Below are positions 1 through 8,617 of a DNA stretch of 57,490 nt, piece after piece. The number at the start of each line of letters is the position of its first letter. Position 1 is the stretch's first letter. The stretch comes from Bacteroidia bacterium. GTDB lineage: Bacteria > Bacteroidota > Bacteroidia > Flavobacteriales > Flavobacteriaceae. The translations under genes were made by a program, and so were the position numbers. The stretch spans positions 1-57,490 of the forward strand of contig JAUIFO010000015.1 in NCBI GenBank assembly GCA_030430385.1, read 5' to 3'. The notes beneath the pieces are model-generated. The model was not told the origin of the DNA, made no database searches, and saw only the letters and a program-made list of their open reading frames with translations.

Positions 1-113
1 GATTCATATGGCTGAAAAATTAGGATTATTGCTATCCAAGTAGAGTAGATGATAAATGAATCAATCAAATAATTCGCAAGTCTGGTTCCTTTATCAATTC
101 CTTTCATCAGCAT
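1..113 (-). CDS. RDD family membrane protein, N-terminal part only
   Basis: The reverse strand opens with ATG at 113 (or 107) and stays open to the window edge, so only about 37 residues are visible. They read as a short polar start, then a segment RLANYLIDSFIIY and a hydrophobic stretch, which is how RDD-family membrane proteins begin (an Arg, then an Asp inside the first membrane helix). The function of RDD proteins is mostly unknown; some act in ion or solute transport. The gene has the same orientation as the other cassette genes, and the repeat at 124-322 lies just upstream of its start. The family call rests on a short segment and is tentative. Confidence 0.55.
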   Translation of the reverse strand, partial: MLMKGIDKGTRLANYLIDSFIIYSTWIAIILIFQPYE

Positions 114-123
114 AATGGTACAC

Positions 124-322
124 AACGTGTTCGTGTATGGTTTGTTGCGGAATTTCAGCCTTGCGCTTTTGCGCTAGGATGAGCCGTTTACGGCGAAAAT
201 TCCGTTGGAAAGAAAAGCGAGAGGCTGAGTCTGAACTTTTCTTTCCGATTGATTAAAGATAATAAAATGTAGGAAATATTCTTCGTATTAACCGACTACC
301 GCAATGAATTATACACGTTGTT
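124..322 (-). repeat. Long attC-like repeat R1 (199 bp)
   Basis: This is the first of nine structured repeats between cassette genes. Outer ends are complementary: AACGTGTTCGTGTATGG at the left against the reverse complement of ATTATACACGTTGTT at the right. Inside are nested pairs GCGGAATT/AATTCCG and GCGCTTTT/AAAAGCGA and a small hairpin GCCG-TTTA-CGGC. It is the most divergent long copy. The bases flanking it differ on the two sides (GTACAC left, GGCAATA right), which argues against a target-site duplication. Confidence 0.85.
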
Positions 323-345
323 GGCAATAGTGTTTTTATTTTCGG

Positions 346-828
346 TCAAAATGGCCATCCATTTATCATTTTATAATTCGTTTTCGGGTCAAATTCGATT
401 CCGATTTCTTTTTTCGGATTCCATTGTTGGTTTATAAATTCCGCTGGGTTTTCAGTGATGTCAGTCCAATTAGTATTCGGAAAAACATAAAGTTTCCAAT
501 GGTCAGAATCCCAAGTTCCATAAAGTTTTTCATTCGGCAAGTAGAGTAGAATGTATTCAGGGTCATAATGTTCACATTGGTCAGTCAGATTAATTGCAGG
601 AATTTCGTAATAAGATTTTCCGCTAACATTTCCCTCAATCCATACTTTTCCGAGTTCCAATTTGTCAAAGTCAATAATTCCAACAAAGTCAGGTTCCACA
701 GATTTATGGTCGTAATTCAATTCCGATTTTGCTTTTAAAAATTCAGTCAAGTCATTTGGTAAATCCATATTCTGTCCAAATATTGGGAAGGCAATTAAAT
801 AAACTAAAATTATGATTCCTTTGCGCAT
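346..828 (-). CDS. Hypothetical exported protein (cassette 1)
   Basis: About 160 residues. The reading frame runs up to 846, but ATG at 828 is preferred because it places a clean signal peptide at the very N-terminus (Arg-Lys, a hydrophobic run ILVYLIAFPIFG, then a Q-N cleavage region). The upstream ATG codons lie in the attC-like boundary. The mature part is acidic and aromatic-rich with no motif I recognise. The product is probably periplasmic or outer-surface. The gene lies alone between repeats R1 and R2, its stop codon is about 20 bp from R1, and its unit ends are GTTGGCAATA and TATTGCCAAC, a perfect 10 bp inverted pair. It looks like single-gene cassette cargo of unknown function. Confidence 0.7.
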   Translation of the reverse strand: MRKGIIILVYLIAFPIFGQNMDLPNDLTEFLKAKSELNYDHKSVEPDFVGIIDFDKLELGKVWIEGNVSGKSYYEIPAINLTDQCEHYDPEYILLYLPNEKLYGTWDSDHWKLYVFPNTNWTDITENPAEFINQQWNPKKEIGIEFDPKTNYKMINGWPF

Positions 829-844
829 TTCCGACATTATTGCC

Positions 845-1046
845 AACGTATTTGTGTATGATTAGTGCGGATTGAGCCGAAGCTATTTTAGCTTTGGATG
901 AGCCAAGTTGTTTACAACTGGCGAAAAATCCGCTGGAGGAAAATAGCGAGGCTTTGGCTTGCTAATTTTCCGATTAGATAAATATACAAATTGTAGGATA
1001 ATTTCTTCTAATTAAGCAACAGTACGCATTAATTATACGCGTTGTT
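845..1046 (-). repeat. Long attC-like repeat R2 (202 bp, type A)
   Basis: Type A repeat, closely similar to R3 and R7. Outer arms GTGTATGATTAGTGCG and the reverse complement of CGCATTAATTATACGC pair imperfectly. Inside, GCGGATT pairs perfectly with AATCCGC, and a hairpin has stem AGTTG (906-910) / CAACT (915-919). On the minus strand the conserved CCTACAATTTG box lies at 987-997. Confidence 0.9.
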
Positions 1047-1054
1047 GCCGTACG

Positions 1055-1564
1055 TTATTGATTTAGTCCGTTAATTATTACGTTTTTAATTTCCTTGTAA
1101 TGATAAGTGACATAATACGCTCGACTAGTAACTAAGTAAATTTTGTTTTGATTTTTCCACCACATAATTCCTCCTTTACTAACACAAAATTGAATTCGAG
1201 ATTGACTCAAATTATCCAATAATTCAATAAAATCCTTCGCATTTTCTTCATTTTTGAATTCCCATTCTCTAAATTCAATTTGCCATTTTCCTTTCCATTT
1301 TGAAGTAAACAATTCAGAGTATTTGGTTTTAGTAATATCGTTAAAATTCAGAGTTTTTAAATTTTCTAAAAGCTCAAATTCGGAACATTTTATGAATTGA
1401 TTAATGAAATCCTCATTCGGCTTATTTCCTTTCAAATAAGATTCAGATGTTGATTTAAATTCAAGTTCCGTTTCTAATGATGTTATTGCATTCTTGAAAT
1501 TATCTTGAGAGAAACTAATCAGAAAATTTCCGATTAAGATTAATGTCAGAAATATGTTTCTCAT
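1055..1564 (-). CDS. Hypothetical exported protein (cassette 2)
   Basis: 169 residues from ATG at 1564, chosen because it starts the signal peptide directly (MRNIFLTLILIGNFLISFSQ); the ATG four codons upstream lies in the cassette boundary. The mature region is rich in Lys, Glu and Phe, with one short Trp-rich segment (GGIMWWKNQNKIYLV) near the C-terminus. I do not recognise a family. The gene is alone between repeats R2 and R3, with its stop codon about 9 bp from R2. The unit ends GTTGCCGTAC and GTATGGCAAC match in 9 of 10 positions when one is reverse complemented. Likely periplasmic, function unknown. Confidence 0.7.
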   Translation of the reverse strand: MRNIFLTLILIGNFLISFSQDNFKNAITSLETELEFKSTSESYLKGNKPNEDFINQFIKCSEFELLENLKTLNFNDITKTKYSELFTSKWKGKWQIEFREWEFKNEENAKDFIELLDNLSQSRIQFCVSKGGIMWWKNQNKIYLVTSRAYYVTYHYKEIKNVIINGLNQ

Positions 1565-1574
1565 AATGTATGGC

Positions 1575-1775
1575 AACGCATTTGTGTATGGTTAGTGCGG
1601 ATTGAGCCGAAGCTATTTTTAGCTTTGGTGAGCTAGGTTGTTCCAACCTGGCGAAAAATCCGCTGGAGGAAAATAGCGAGGCTTGCCTTGCTTGTTTTCC
1701 GATTAGATAAATATACAAATTGTAGGATAATTTCTTCTAATTAAACAACAGTACGCATTAACTATACACTTTGTT
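1575..1775 (-). repeat. Long attC-like repeat R3 (201 bp, type A)
   Basis: Near-copy of R2 and R7. Its small hairpin has stem GGTTG (1636-1640) / CAACC (1644-1648), where R2 has AGTTG/CAACT. The A-T pair has become G-C on both sides, a compensatory change that supports a folded single-stranded form. The right edge provides the TAA stop of the next gene. Confidence 0.9.
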
Positions 1776-2187
1776 AGCTACTGTTTGCTCCTGAAAACTT
1801 ATTATTTTTAAATTCTGAAAATTCAATTACGATAACGCTTAACAACAATAAAGCAGAATTCATATTATTTAATAATGAAGTTTTCTCAAATTCTGTAGCG
1901 AGTAAATTCGCAGATGTCGTAATTATTATTACTCCAAATATTAAGCTAAAGATTTTTAAAATAATTCTGAACAATTTATTATCGATAGATTTTCCTGAGG
2001 CTCTATATAATTGGTATATACAATAACCGTAAAAAGCAATTGTCATAGTAAAAATTAAAAATCCGTTATTAACATCTGAGCTATAGAATTCTTCATCGGA
2101 AAGTAATTCATAATATCTTTTAGTAAGCATAAACAAAAAGTAAATAGCAACATAAATTCTTAGGATGGGAACAAGTTTTAATTTCAT
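1774..2187 (-). CDS. Hypothetical four-helix membrane protein (cassette 3)
   Basis: 137 residues with four predicted membrane helices: roughly residues 8-24, 44-62, 77-98 and 105-121, separated by short polar loops. No family recognised. The TAA stop codon is made by the edge of repeat R3 (the bases GTTA read on the other strand), as often seen where cassette genes run into their recombination site. It lies upstream of the gene at 2224-2730 with only a 36 bp gap that contains a degenerate repeat scar. Probably an inner-membrane protein; an immunity or stress role would be a guess. Confidence 0.65.
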   Translation of the reverse strand: MKLKLVPILRIYVAIYFLFMLTKRYYELLSDEEFYSSDVNNGFLIFTMTIAFYGYCIYQLYRASGKSIDNKLFRIILKIFSLIFGVIIITTSANLLATEFEKTSLLNNMNSALLLLSVIVIEFSEFKNNKFSGANSS

Positions 2188-2205
2188 TTTGATTTTACGT
2201 TAATT

Positions 2206-2227
2206 GTAGCTAAATGTTGATAGCTAC
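2206..2227. repeat. Scar of a lost cassette boundary
   Basis: The sequence GTAGCTAA - ATGTTGA - TAGCTAC has the same variable ends (GTAGCTAA... and ...TAGCTACTG) as the outer ends of this unit at 2751-2759 and 1773-1781, but only 7 bp lie between them where about 200 bp of repeat would be expected. It looks like a boundary whose repeat body was deleted, fusing two cassettes. Confidence 0.55.
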
Positions 2228-2730
2228 TGTTTTTTATACTTAATTTTTTCTCGTATTAACATCCTTTCAATTCTTGAAATTAAAATTTGAGTTGAGCTTC
2301 TAGTGATTAATCGAATAATAAAGTGATAAATAATTCCAATCACAGGAAGTAAAACCATTTCGATTTTTGTAGTTCCGTTTGTCAAGATTTGATAAATAGT
2401 TATTCCAAAAGCAATTATTGAAAAAAATATAGAGAACCAATATTGAATATAAAATGTTAATCCGTTCTTCTGTTCCAATACTAAATTACATTCCGTTCCA
2501 TCAGCATTAGAATTTACACAAGATAAATTCAGAGAAACAAGAGTTCCAAGATTTGGCTCAAATTTTATCAATGTAGCTCTATTCCAAATCTCAAATCCAC
2601 CATCTTGTGATATTTCTCCAGATAAATCGTGTCTTTTTTTAAATATATTTTTTTTCAGATCAGATGAAATAATTTCATTCAAATCGTTTGCATTGTATTT
2701 CAGTTTATATTTTACTACTTTTTCTTTCAA
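2224..2730 (-). CDS. Hypothetical membrane protein (cassette 3)
   Basis: 168 residues. A soluble N-terminal part (residues 1-90) with many Asn, Asp and Lys is followed by two hydrophobic helices (about residues 92-112 and 123-142) and a very basic C-terminal tail (ERMLIREKIKYKKQ), which predicts the tail in the cytoplasm. No family recognised. It shares one unit with the four-helix membrane protein at 1774-2187, separated only by the scar at 2206-2227, so the two could be co-transcribed. Repeat R4 lies directly upstream of its start. Confidence 0.65.
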   Translation of the reverse strand: MKEKVVKYKLKYNANDLNEIISSDLKKNIFKKRHDLSGEISQDGGFEIWNRATLIKFEPNLGTLVSLNLSCVNSNADGTECNLVLEQKNGLTFYIQYWFSIFFSIIAFGITIYQILTNGTTKIEMVLLPVIGIIYHFIIRLITRSSTQILISRIERMLIREKIKYKKQ

Positions 2731-2756
2731 GAAGTATGTTGGTGTAAATTGTAGCT

Positions 2757-2956
2757 AACGCATTTGTGTATGGCTTGCGCGGAAATTAGCCGAGCACTTT
2801 GCGTTAGGGTGAGCCGCTTGCGGCGAAAATTCCGTTGGAAAAAAAGTGCGACAGCTAAGCTGTGTGTATTTTTCCGTTTTTTGTTAATTCAGCACTAAAG
2901 GTAGGAAAAATTCCTCTTGTTAAACAACAAATTTAGCGTTAGCTATACACGTTGTT
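2757..2956 (-). repeat. Long attC-like repeat R4 (200 bp, type B)
   Basis: Type B repeat with R5 and R9. Pairing segments GCACTTT (2794-2800) and AAAGTGC (2843-2849) co-vary with GCGCTTT/AAAGCGC in R5. A central hairpin is GCCGC-TT-GCGGC, and a further inverted segment AGCTAAGCT lies beside it. The minus strand carries TTG (2927-2925), 21 bp, then TACCTTTA, resembling a Bacteroidota promoter. Confidence 0.9.
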
Positions 2957-2966
2957 GGTTGCAGTT

Positions 2967-3659
2967 TTACCAAGGAGGATTTAAAAATTGATTTTCAAGT
3001 AACAAAAGGTTAATCCTCTTTTTATCTTTTTTACTTAGTTTGATTTCTGTTATAAGTTCATAGTCCCAAACTTTCTGTTTTCTCCATTTATTGTCAATAA
3101 GTTTGAACTCTGTCATTTGCGATACAACATTGTCTTTATATTCAAAAACTGTCATAAAATTTTCACAGGATTTAAAACAATTATAAGTTTCCTCAATTCC
3201 TATTAAATCTCCATTTTCATTATAATCGTATTTGAGTTCATTATATGGAATAGATGACTCTTCGGGAAATATTCTGTTGATGTAAATCGGTTTATCCTTT
3301 TTAAAAACTGATTTTGTGATATATGATTCCTTTTCTGAAATTATTGTATCACCTTTTTTGAACCTATTCGTTTGTATCTGTTTTTTGTTCTTATAATTTG
3401 CAAGTCTATATGAACCATTTTCAAAGCTGTAAGTATCAATACTTTTCACAGTAATAGTATCAGAAACATGGGCTGAAGAATAATCTAATCTATTAATGTT
3501 TTCAAGTTTTTTATCCGCTTCAAACTTGACTTTTCTATAGTTTGTTTTAAGCGTGTCAGAATAAAATTTTTGAATAATTATAATCGATTTGTTTTCCGAT
3601 TGTGCTATTGAACCGACTATTGTGAATAGGGCAATTAGGATAGTTAGGATTATTTTCAT
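2967..3659 (-). CDS. Hypothetical exported protein (cassette 4)
   Basis: 230 residues beginning with a signal peptide (MKIILTILIALFTIVGSIAQ). The mature part is Lys- and Tyr-rich and includes a segment YDYNENGDLIGIEETYN that resembles the strand-turn units found in YD-repeat-like and MORN-like Bacteroidota exported proteins. A Cys pair (NCFKSCENF) could form a disulfide. No family is assigned. It is alone between R4 and R5, its stop is about 10 bp from R4, and its unit ends GTTGGTTGCA and TGCTACCAAC match 9 of 10 as an inverted pair. Confidence 0.7.
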   Translation of the reverse strand: MKIILTILIALFTIVGSIAQSENKSIIIIQKFYSDTLKTNYRKVKFEADKKLENINRLDYSSAHVSDTITVKSIDTYSFENGSYRLANYKNKKQIQTNRFKKGDTIISEKESYITKSVFKKDKPIYINRIFPEESSIPYNELKYDYNENGDLIGIEETYNCFKSCENFMTVFEYKDNVVSQMTEFKLIDNKWRKQKVWDYELITEIKLSKKDKKRINLLLLENQFLNPPW

Positions 3660-3685
3660 TTAAGTGAGTTCAAAAAATTGCTACC

Positions 3686-3884
3686 AACGTGTTTGTGTAT
3701 GGCTTGCGCGGAAATTAGCCGAGCGCTTTGCGTTAGGGTGAGCCGCTTGCGGCGAAAATTCCGTTGAAAAAAAAGCGCGACAGCTAAGCTGTGTGTATTT
3801 TTTCCGTTTTGTTAATTCAGTATTAAAGGTAGGAAAAATTCTTCTTGTTAAGCAACAAATTTAGCGTGAGCTATACACGTTGTT
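3686..3884 (-). repeat. Long attC-like repeat R5 (199 bp, type B)
   Basis: Close copy of R4 and R9. Pairing segments GCGCTTT (3723-3729) and AAAGCGC (3772-3778) differ from R4 by one matched change on each side. It marks the 3' side of the restriction-modification unit. Confidence 0.9.
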
Positions 3885-3936
3885 GTACACTGGCTTTTTT
3901 CCGTTCAGATTGTCATTCAGCGTTGGCAAAGACATA

Positions 3937-4015
3937 CTCTTTTGCAATTTTGGGCTTGTGTGTTGGCTTTAGCGAATTGCAAATGTGTATGGCTTTATGC
4001 GTTGGCTTTTACATT
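3937..4015. repeat. Hairpin A at the 3' end of the restriction-modification operon
   Basis: Perfect 9 bp inverted pair TTTGCAATT (3941-3949) / AATTGCAAA (3975-3983), preceded by CTCT and followed by TGTG and GCGTTGGCTTTT. The same arrangement with different arm bases occurs at 8714-8790 on the other side of the operon. It may be a nested boundary or act in transcription termination. Confidence 0.55.
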
Positions 4016-6648
4016 CCGCTTATCAATTCCTTTGCTTTGTCCAATGTAAATGCTCCATCAACTTCTTTTTTGTCAAAAATCATAAAGTAAGCAAAGTCAT
4101 TTCCAGCTTGTTTTTCCCATTCGTTTCCAAGTCTGCATTTTCCTTCGCTGTCTGAACCATCCAAATGGTCTCCTTTAGTTTCAATCAAAATAGTTTTTCC
4201 TGATTTAGTTCTCAAAATAAAGTCAGGATAATGATTTGCCTTAAATCCGTTAATGTAAAATCCTTTTCCTTTTTCTAAATTTCGATGCCAAAATTCAATG
4301 TTTGAAGAAGTTCCAATTTCCATAATTACTTTTTCCTCAAAGTTGTTCATTGAGCCTTCTTTTTCGTACAAAGAATTTCCAATCGATGAACCAACATTCC
4401 CAGGAACAATTTCCTTTCCTAATTTCCAGTTTTGCTTTGTGATTATGCGTTTAGATTTTACCAAATCCATAAACCTTTTTTCTGCATAACTGTCCGCAAG
4501 TTGTCTGATTTTAGCTTTTATTTTGTCTGTATAACTCCATTTTCTAACTAAAATATCACGCATCTGTTCTGCGTTCATTCCTTTTAAAATTCTACCAACG
4601 TAAACTTTAATTTCTTGGTCTGGAATTGGATACATATTTCCAATAATCTGCATAATTTGGTGAGTAATATCACTTATTTGTGCATCTTTTGGTTTGGCTA
4701 AAATGTATTCTGCAATTGGGTCTTTTACTTGACTTTCTTCAATTTTCACCCAATCTGGTGTATAATTATCTTTTACAGTTTCGGTTAAATCTACTTTGTA
4801 TAAATCAGATGAAATTTGGTCAAAATCGATTTTAATATCTTCATCAGAAAGTTTAAAATCTTTCAATAACGATTCTCTATTTAGAAGTTCTTCGTCTGTT
4901 CCAAAAATGTCGCTTGCTACAACTTTTAAAAAGAATTGAGGAAAATTTATCTGTTCAATAAATTCTTTATTCGCTTCTTTAACTCGATAGCGTTTTACTT
5001 TATCTCCCATTTCTTGAAATATATTTTCGTCAACAGGTTGCTTTTCTTGTTCCTGTATTTGCTGTTCTAATTCTTTGTTTTGTTCTTCTGCCATTGATTC
5101 TATTTCCTCAATGACTGAAGTATTTTCAATTTCTTCTTCAGTTGCATTTGGGTTAAAAGAGATTCGTCCTTTGTCAATTGTTTCTTCTTTTTCCTCTGTT
5201 TGTTGCTCTGGAAATAAGAAAGACTCAACAGGATTTACAACTTCTGTTTTTTTCTCTTCTTCTGTCATTTTATCTGCAACTCTGTGTTCGTTGCCACTAA
5301 AACCAGATGCTTTTAAGCCTTCAACAATGCTTTGTAAAGTTTCATTGAATTTTGCAGATGCAGTTAAAACGTAAGAAAGGTTTAATTGAAACGCTTTGTG
5401 TTTTTGAACATAAGGTTGACGTAAGACTCTACCCAAAATTTGTTCTACATCAACAGCACTTGATTTGTCTGCCAATGAAGCCAAAATGTAGGCAAAAGGA
5501 CAATCCCAACCTTCTTTTAAAGCGTTTATTGTAATGATATAACGAACTTCACAATCTTTACTTTGTAAATCTGGAATGCTTTTCAGTTCATCTATATTGG
5601 CAGTTTTTATCTTGATTTGATTTTCAGGAATCCCTAAACTCAATAATTGCCCCTTTAATTTTTCAAAAGTTGTATTGTCGTCATTGGTTTTTGGTTGAGC
5701 CTGAAATAGTACAATGGGTCTGATATATTTTCCACCTTCAGCTTCTTGTTTTTTGGCTAAATTTTCCAATTTGCGTTGTAAATGCAATGCATTATTTATC
5801 ACTTCTGTTTTGTCGTGATTGTTGTATACAATAACAGGAAGTTTAACCATATGTTCCTTTTTCAATTCGATTGCAGGAACTAAACTCACAATATTGCTAT
5901 TGTCTTTTGGTGTTGCTGTTAAATCTAAAATAAAAGACGGATTTAAGTTCTTAAGCATATCTACACTCAAATCACTTTCTGCGTTGTGGCTTTCATCAAC
6001 CACCAAAACAGGATGTAAACTTCTAATTACATTTATTAAAGCTGTATCGTCAACATCAGCTAACAAATGTTTTCTGTTTGCGTATTGAGGCACAAACGAT
6101 TCTAATTGTCCGTTTTCTTGATAAACTTTTCTGTCTTCTTTCTTTTTGGCTCTTAAACTCGCAAAACTTAAAACGAAAATGCTTAATTGTTCTTTTACAA
6201 CTGTTGGATTGAAATTTGAACCTTGTAACAAATCTTCTTTTTCGTAAATCTCAACTTTATGATTAAAAAGAGCATTTAGTTTTTGACGATAAGGATGCTC
6301 TGGATTTGATAAAGCGTTTACGGTTTGTTGTAATAAGTTACTCCAAGGAACTAACCAAATAACTGCTTTGGTTTTGCTTGTATCGTAAGCAGAAAAAATA
6401 GAATGCAACGCATTTACAGCAATAAATGTTTTACCACCAGCAGTTGGCACTTTTACACAAACGTGAGCAGCATTTGGAACGTTATTTTTATACGGTTGCA
6501 TTCCTGTATTATCTAAAGGATTGTAAGGTCCAATTTTATCTTCCCAATATTGGTTGAAAGCCTTTGCTACGTTTTTATGCTCTTGAACATATTCTAAATA
6601 CTCTTCAAGATTTTCTATTACTTTTTGTTGATAGCCTTTTAATTCCAT
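4009..6648 (-). CDS. res: Type III restriction endonuclease subunit Res
   Basis: 879 residues, a normal Res length. The superfamily 2 helicase core is visible: Walker A PTAGGKT (68-74), DESH box (218-221), TATP (244-247), and an arginine-finger segment QILGRVLRQPY. A PD-(D/E)xK nuclease motif lies near the C-terminus: PDFILR followed by ILIETKG, around residues 808-825. Res uses ATP to communicate between two unmethylated recognition sites and cuts DNA near one of them, always in complex with the methyltransferase Mod. It follows mod with a 3 bp gap, and both follow a small Xre-type gene, forming one operon. All key motifs are intact, so the enzyme looks functional. Confidence 0.95.
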   Translation of the reverse strand: MELKGYQQKVIENLEEYLEYVQEHKNVAKAFNQYWEDKIGPYNPLDNTGMQPYKNNVPNAAHVCVKVPTAGGKTFIAVNALHSIFSAYDTSKTKAVIWLVPWSNLLQQTVNALSNPEHPYRQKLNALFNHKVEIYEKEDLLQGSNFNPTVVKEQLSIFVLSFASLRAKKKEDRKVYQENGQLESFVPQYANRKHLLADVDDTALINVIRSLHPVLVVDESHNAESDLSVDMLKNLNPSFILDLTATPKDNSNIVSLVPAIELKKEHMVKLPVIVYNNHDKTEVINNALHLQRKLENLAKKQEAEGGKYIRPIVLFQAQPKTNDDNTTFEKLKGQLLSLGIPENQIKIKTANIDELKSIPDLQSKDCEVRYIITINALKEGWDCPFAYILASLADKSSAVDVEQILGRVLRQPYVQKHKAFQLNLSYVLTASAKFNETLQSIVEGLKASGFSGNEHRVADKMTEEEKKTEVVNPVESFLFPEQQTEEKEETIDKGRISFNPNATEEEIENTSVIEEIESMAEEQNKELEQQIQEQEKQPVDENIFQEMGDKVKRYRVKEANKEFIEQINFPQFFLKVVASDIFGTDEELLNRESLLKDFKLSDEDIKIDFDQISSDLYKVDLTETVKDNYTPDWVKIEESQVKDPIAEYILAKPKDAQISDITHQIMQIIGNMYPIPDQEIKVYVGRILKGMNAEQMRDILVRKWSYTDKIKAKIRQLADSYAEKRFMDLVKSKRIITKQNWKLGKEIVPGNVGSSIGNSLYEKEGSMNNFEEKVIMEIGTSSNIEFWHRNLEKGKGFYINGFKANHYPDFILRTKSGKTILIETKGDHLDGSDSEGKCRLGNEWEKQAGNDFAYFMIFDKKEVDGAFTLDKAKELISGM

Positions 6649-6651
6649 AAT

Positions 6652-8415
6652 CTAAAATCTTGTAATGTCTCTTGGTATTTTTTTGAAAATAATATTGTTT
6701 TTTGCCATAAAATCTTTGGGTAACAAACAATTGTCTGCATAAATAACATATTGTTCACCTTTGGTTTTTATGAGTTGTAAAGCATCAAAATCTAATGTGG
6801 TTAATTCATCTTTTTCGTAAATGAAATAGTAAACAGATTCTTCCTTTTTACCTAAAAAGTAGCTTGTTTCTTTTGGTTCTGTAAATGGTGTTCTGGTTTC
6901 TGAAAACCAGATATATTCACGTATTTTTTCTATTCCAACTTGCTCGTTTAAGTTTTGGTTTTCGTCAAAGAGTGGTAAACCGAGTTTATAGTAATCAAAT
7001 TTCCCGCCTAAACCGTCAACCCTTTTATCACCAGAACCATAACCCTTTGAAGCTCTCTTAACTCTTTCGCTAGTGACATCATTAGCATATTCTTCCATTT
7101 CAATTAGAATGAAATTGCGATTGCCACCGTCTTGTTTGTTTAAATTTAAAACTGCGTGAGCTGTTGTGCCAGAACCAGCAAAAGAATCCAAGATGATTGA
7201 TGATTTTGACGAAGTTGCTCTAAGTATTTCACAAATGAATTCCAATGCTTTAGGGTAATCGAAAGGGCTTTTTCCAAAAATCTCTTTGATTTGGGTGCTT
7301 CCTTTGACTGTATAAAATTCCTTTTCTGACCAAATTGTTGGAATTTGGCTACCTTCTGTTGTATTCTCTCCAAATATTAAAGTAGGTTTGCCTTCTTCGG
7401 TACCTATAACAGTTAGAGCCTTGGATTCAACTTTAGATATTAACCCACTCGGCAAATATTGTATACTATATTTATTAAGCGATTTTTTCGATTTATTTGG
7501 ACTGATTTTTATGTAACCTTTTTTCCAATCCGACTCCAATCTTGAGCCTACTAATCTCCAAACACATTCTTTGCCTTTACTTGTTATAGGCCAAATAGCA
7601 ACTGTTCCTTGAGGGGCTTCGTTGAAGTTGTATTTAAATGATTCAATATTTCCATTATATTGGCCTTCGTTTATCCTTTCTTGCAAAGATTTCCCCACAG
7701 AATGTAGATTCCCATTTTCCTTATCTATGAAAATTGGATAGGTTTGATTCGGTCTTTGCTTTTTATTAAATGTTGCAAGAGTCAAGCCTTCAAAAGGGCT
7801 TCTTGAATTACCTCCAGAATGAAGTATTTTATTTGGGGTAAACTCTTTAGGTGTAATAAAAATCACGTATTCATGTTGAATGTTGAAACCTCTTGAAGGT
7901 TTACCGCCAGAAGTTTGTACTGTGATGTAAAAGATTTGTCTATCGCTAAAAAGCTCTTTGCATATAGCCGTTAAGTTTGTGATTTCATGATGACCAATAC
8001 TAATACTCAAGACTCCTTTTTTACTCATTAATTTTCTCAAGAGCTGAAGGCGAGGATACATCATACACAGCCATTTGTCATGTCGGGTTAAATCGTCACC
8101 TTCTTTACCAACTACTTCGCCCAACCATTTTTTAATTTTTGGATGATTGACGTTGTCGTTATAGACCCATTTTTCGTTACCTGTATTGTAAGGTGGGTCA
8201 ATGTAAATGCAGTTTATTTTCCCTTCATATTCAGGTAACAGACTTTTTAGAGCTTCAAGGTTATCGCCCTGTATTATTTTGTTTCCGCTGGTGGTGGGTT
8301 GGGTTTGTTCGCCTTTGTCGGCTGTAAATCCGTATTTGTGTTCCAATACTCTGTAAGGTACATCTTGGTGGTGGCTTATCACTTTATCTTTTCCTATCCA
8401 ATTGAGTGTTGGCAT
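6652..8415 (-). CDS. mod: Type III DNA methyltransferase subunit Mod
   Basis: 587 residues. The catalytic motif DPPY (73-76, in the context DPPYNTG) comes before the S-adenosylmethionine motif FAGSGTT (412-418). This order defines the beta class typical of type III Mod adenine methyltransferases. The region between the motifs (roughly 140-400) should hold the target recognition domain. Mod methylates one strand of a short asymmetric site and gives Res its specificity. It lies 2 bp downstream of the Xre-type regulator and 3 bp upstream of res. The protein is complete, and I saw no simple sequence repeat in the gene that would suggest phase variation. Confidence 0.95.
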   Translation of the reverse strand: MPTLNWIGKDKVISHHQDVPYRVLEHKYGFTADKGEQTQPTTSGNKIIQGDNLEALKSLLPEYEGKINCIYIDPPYNTGNEKWVYNDNVNHPKIKKWLGEVVGKEGDDLTRHDKWLCMMYPRLQLLRKLMSKKGVLSISIGHHEITNLTAICKELFSDRQIFYITVQTSGGKPSRGFNIQHEYVIFITPKEFTPNKILHSGGNSRSPFEGLTLATFNKKQRPNQTYPIFIDKENGNLHSVGKSLQERINEGQYNGNIESFKYNFNEAPQGTVAIWPITSKGKECVWRLVGSRLESDWKKGYIKISPNKSKKSLNKYSIQYLPSGLISKVESKALTVIGTEEGKPTLIFGENTTEGSQIPTIWSEKEFYTVKGSTQIKEIFGKSPFDYPKALEFICEILRATSSKSSIILDSFAGSGTTAHAVLNLNKQDGGNRNFILIEMEEYANDVTSERVKRASKGYGSGDKRVDGLGGKFDYYKLGLPLFDENQNLNEQVGIEKIREYIWFSETRTPFTEPKETSYFLGKKEESVYYFIYEKDELTTLDFDALQLIKTKGEQYVIYADNCLLPKDFMAKNNIIFKKIPRDITRF

Positions 8416-8416
8416 A

Positions 8417-8617
8417 TTATTGTTGGTCTTTGTTTGAGATTATTAATTCTTTTACGTCAACATCTAAAATATTGGCAATTTCCATTAGCGTTTCCAATCT
8501 AGGTTGTTGTCTGTTTTGAGCATAAGCGTTAACCATATTGTAACTTTTCCCAAGTTTTTCAGCCAACCAAGTCTGCTTTATTCCTTTCTGTTCCAACACT
8601 TCCTTAATTCGATTCAT
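8417..8617 (-). CDS. Xre-type regulator of the restriction-modification operon
   Basis: 66 residues, nearly all a single helix-turn-helix of the Cro/C1 type: QTWLAEKLGKSYNMVNAYAQ is the helix-turn-helix segment, followed by RLETLMEIANILDVDVKELI. Proteins of this size placed first in a restriction-modification operon usually act as controller proteins that time expression of the methyltransferase and nuclease. Here it is the first gene and its stop almost touches the mod start, so translational coupling is likely. Controller function is inferred from position. Confidence 0.85.
   Translation of the reverse strand: MNRIKEVLEQKGIKQTWLAEKLGKSYNMVNAYAQNRQQPRLETLMEIANILDVDVKELIISNKDQQ

Noticed and set aside
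1515..1718. Open frame of 67 codons on the minus strand across repeat R3 (and similar frames in R5 and R9).
   Set aside because: It lies within the repeat and overlaps the signal peptide of a better gene; similar frames appear in other repeats only because the repeats are similar.
3845..4090. Plus-strand frame of 81 codons over the end of R5 and the 3' end of res.
   Set aside because: It is antisense to the well-supported res gene and made largely of repeat and hairpin sequence.
5075..5374. Plus-strand frames antisense to res, mod, crtI, dnaB and other large genes.
   Set aside because: They are shadows with low-complexity translations and no support independent of the gene on the other strand.
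6652..8415. Phase variation of the mod gene, as is common in some type III systems.
   Set aside because: No tract of simple repeats was seen within the gene or at its start.
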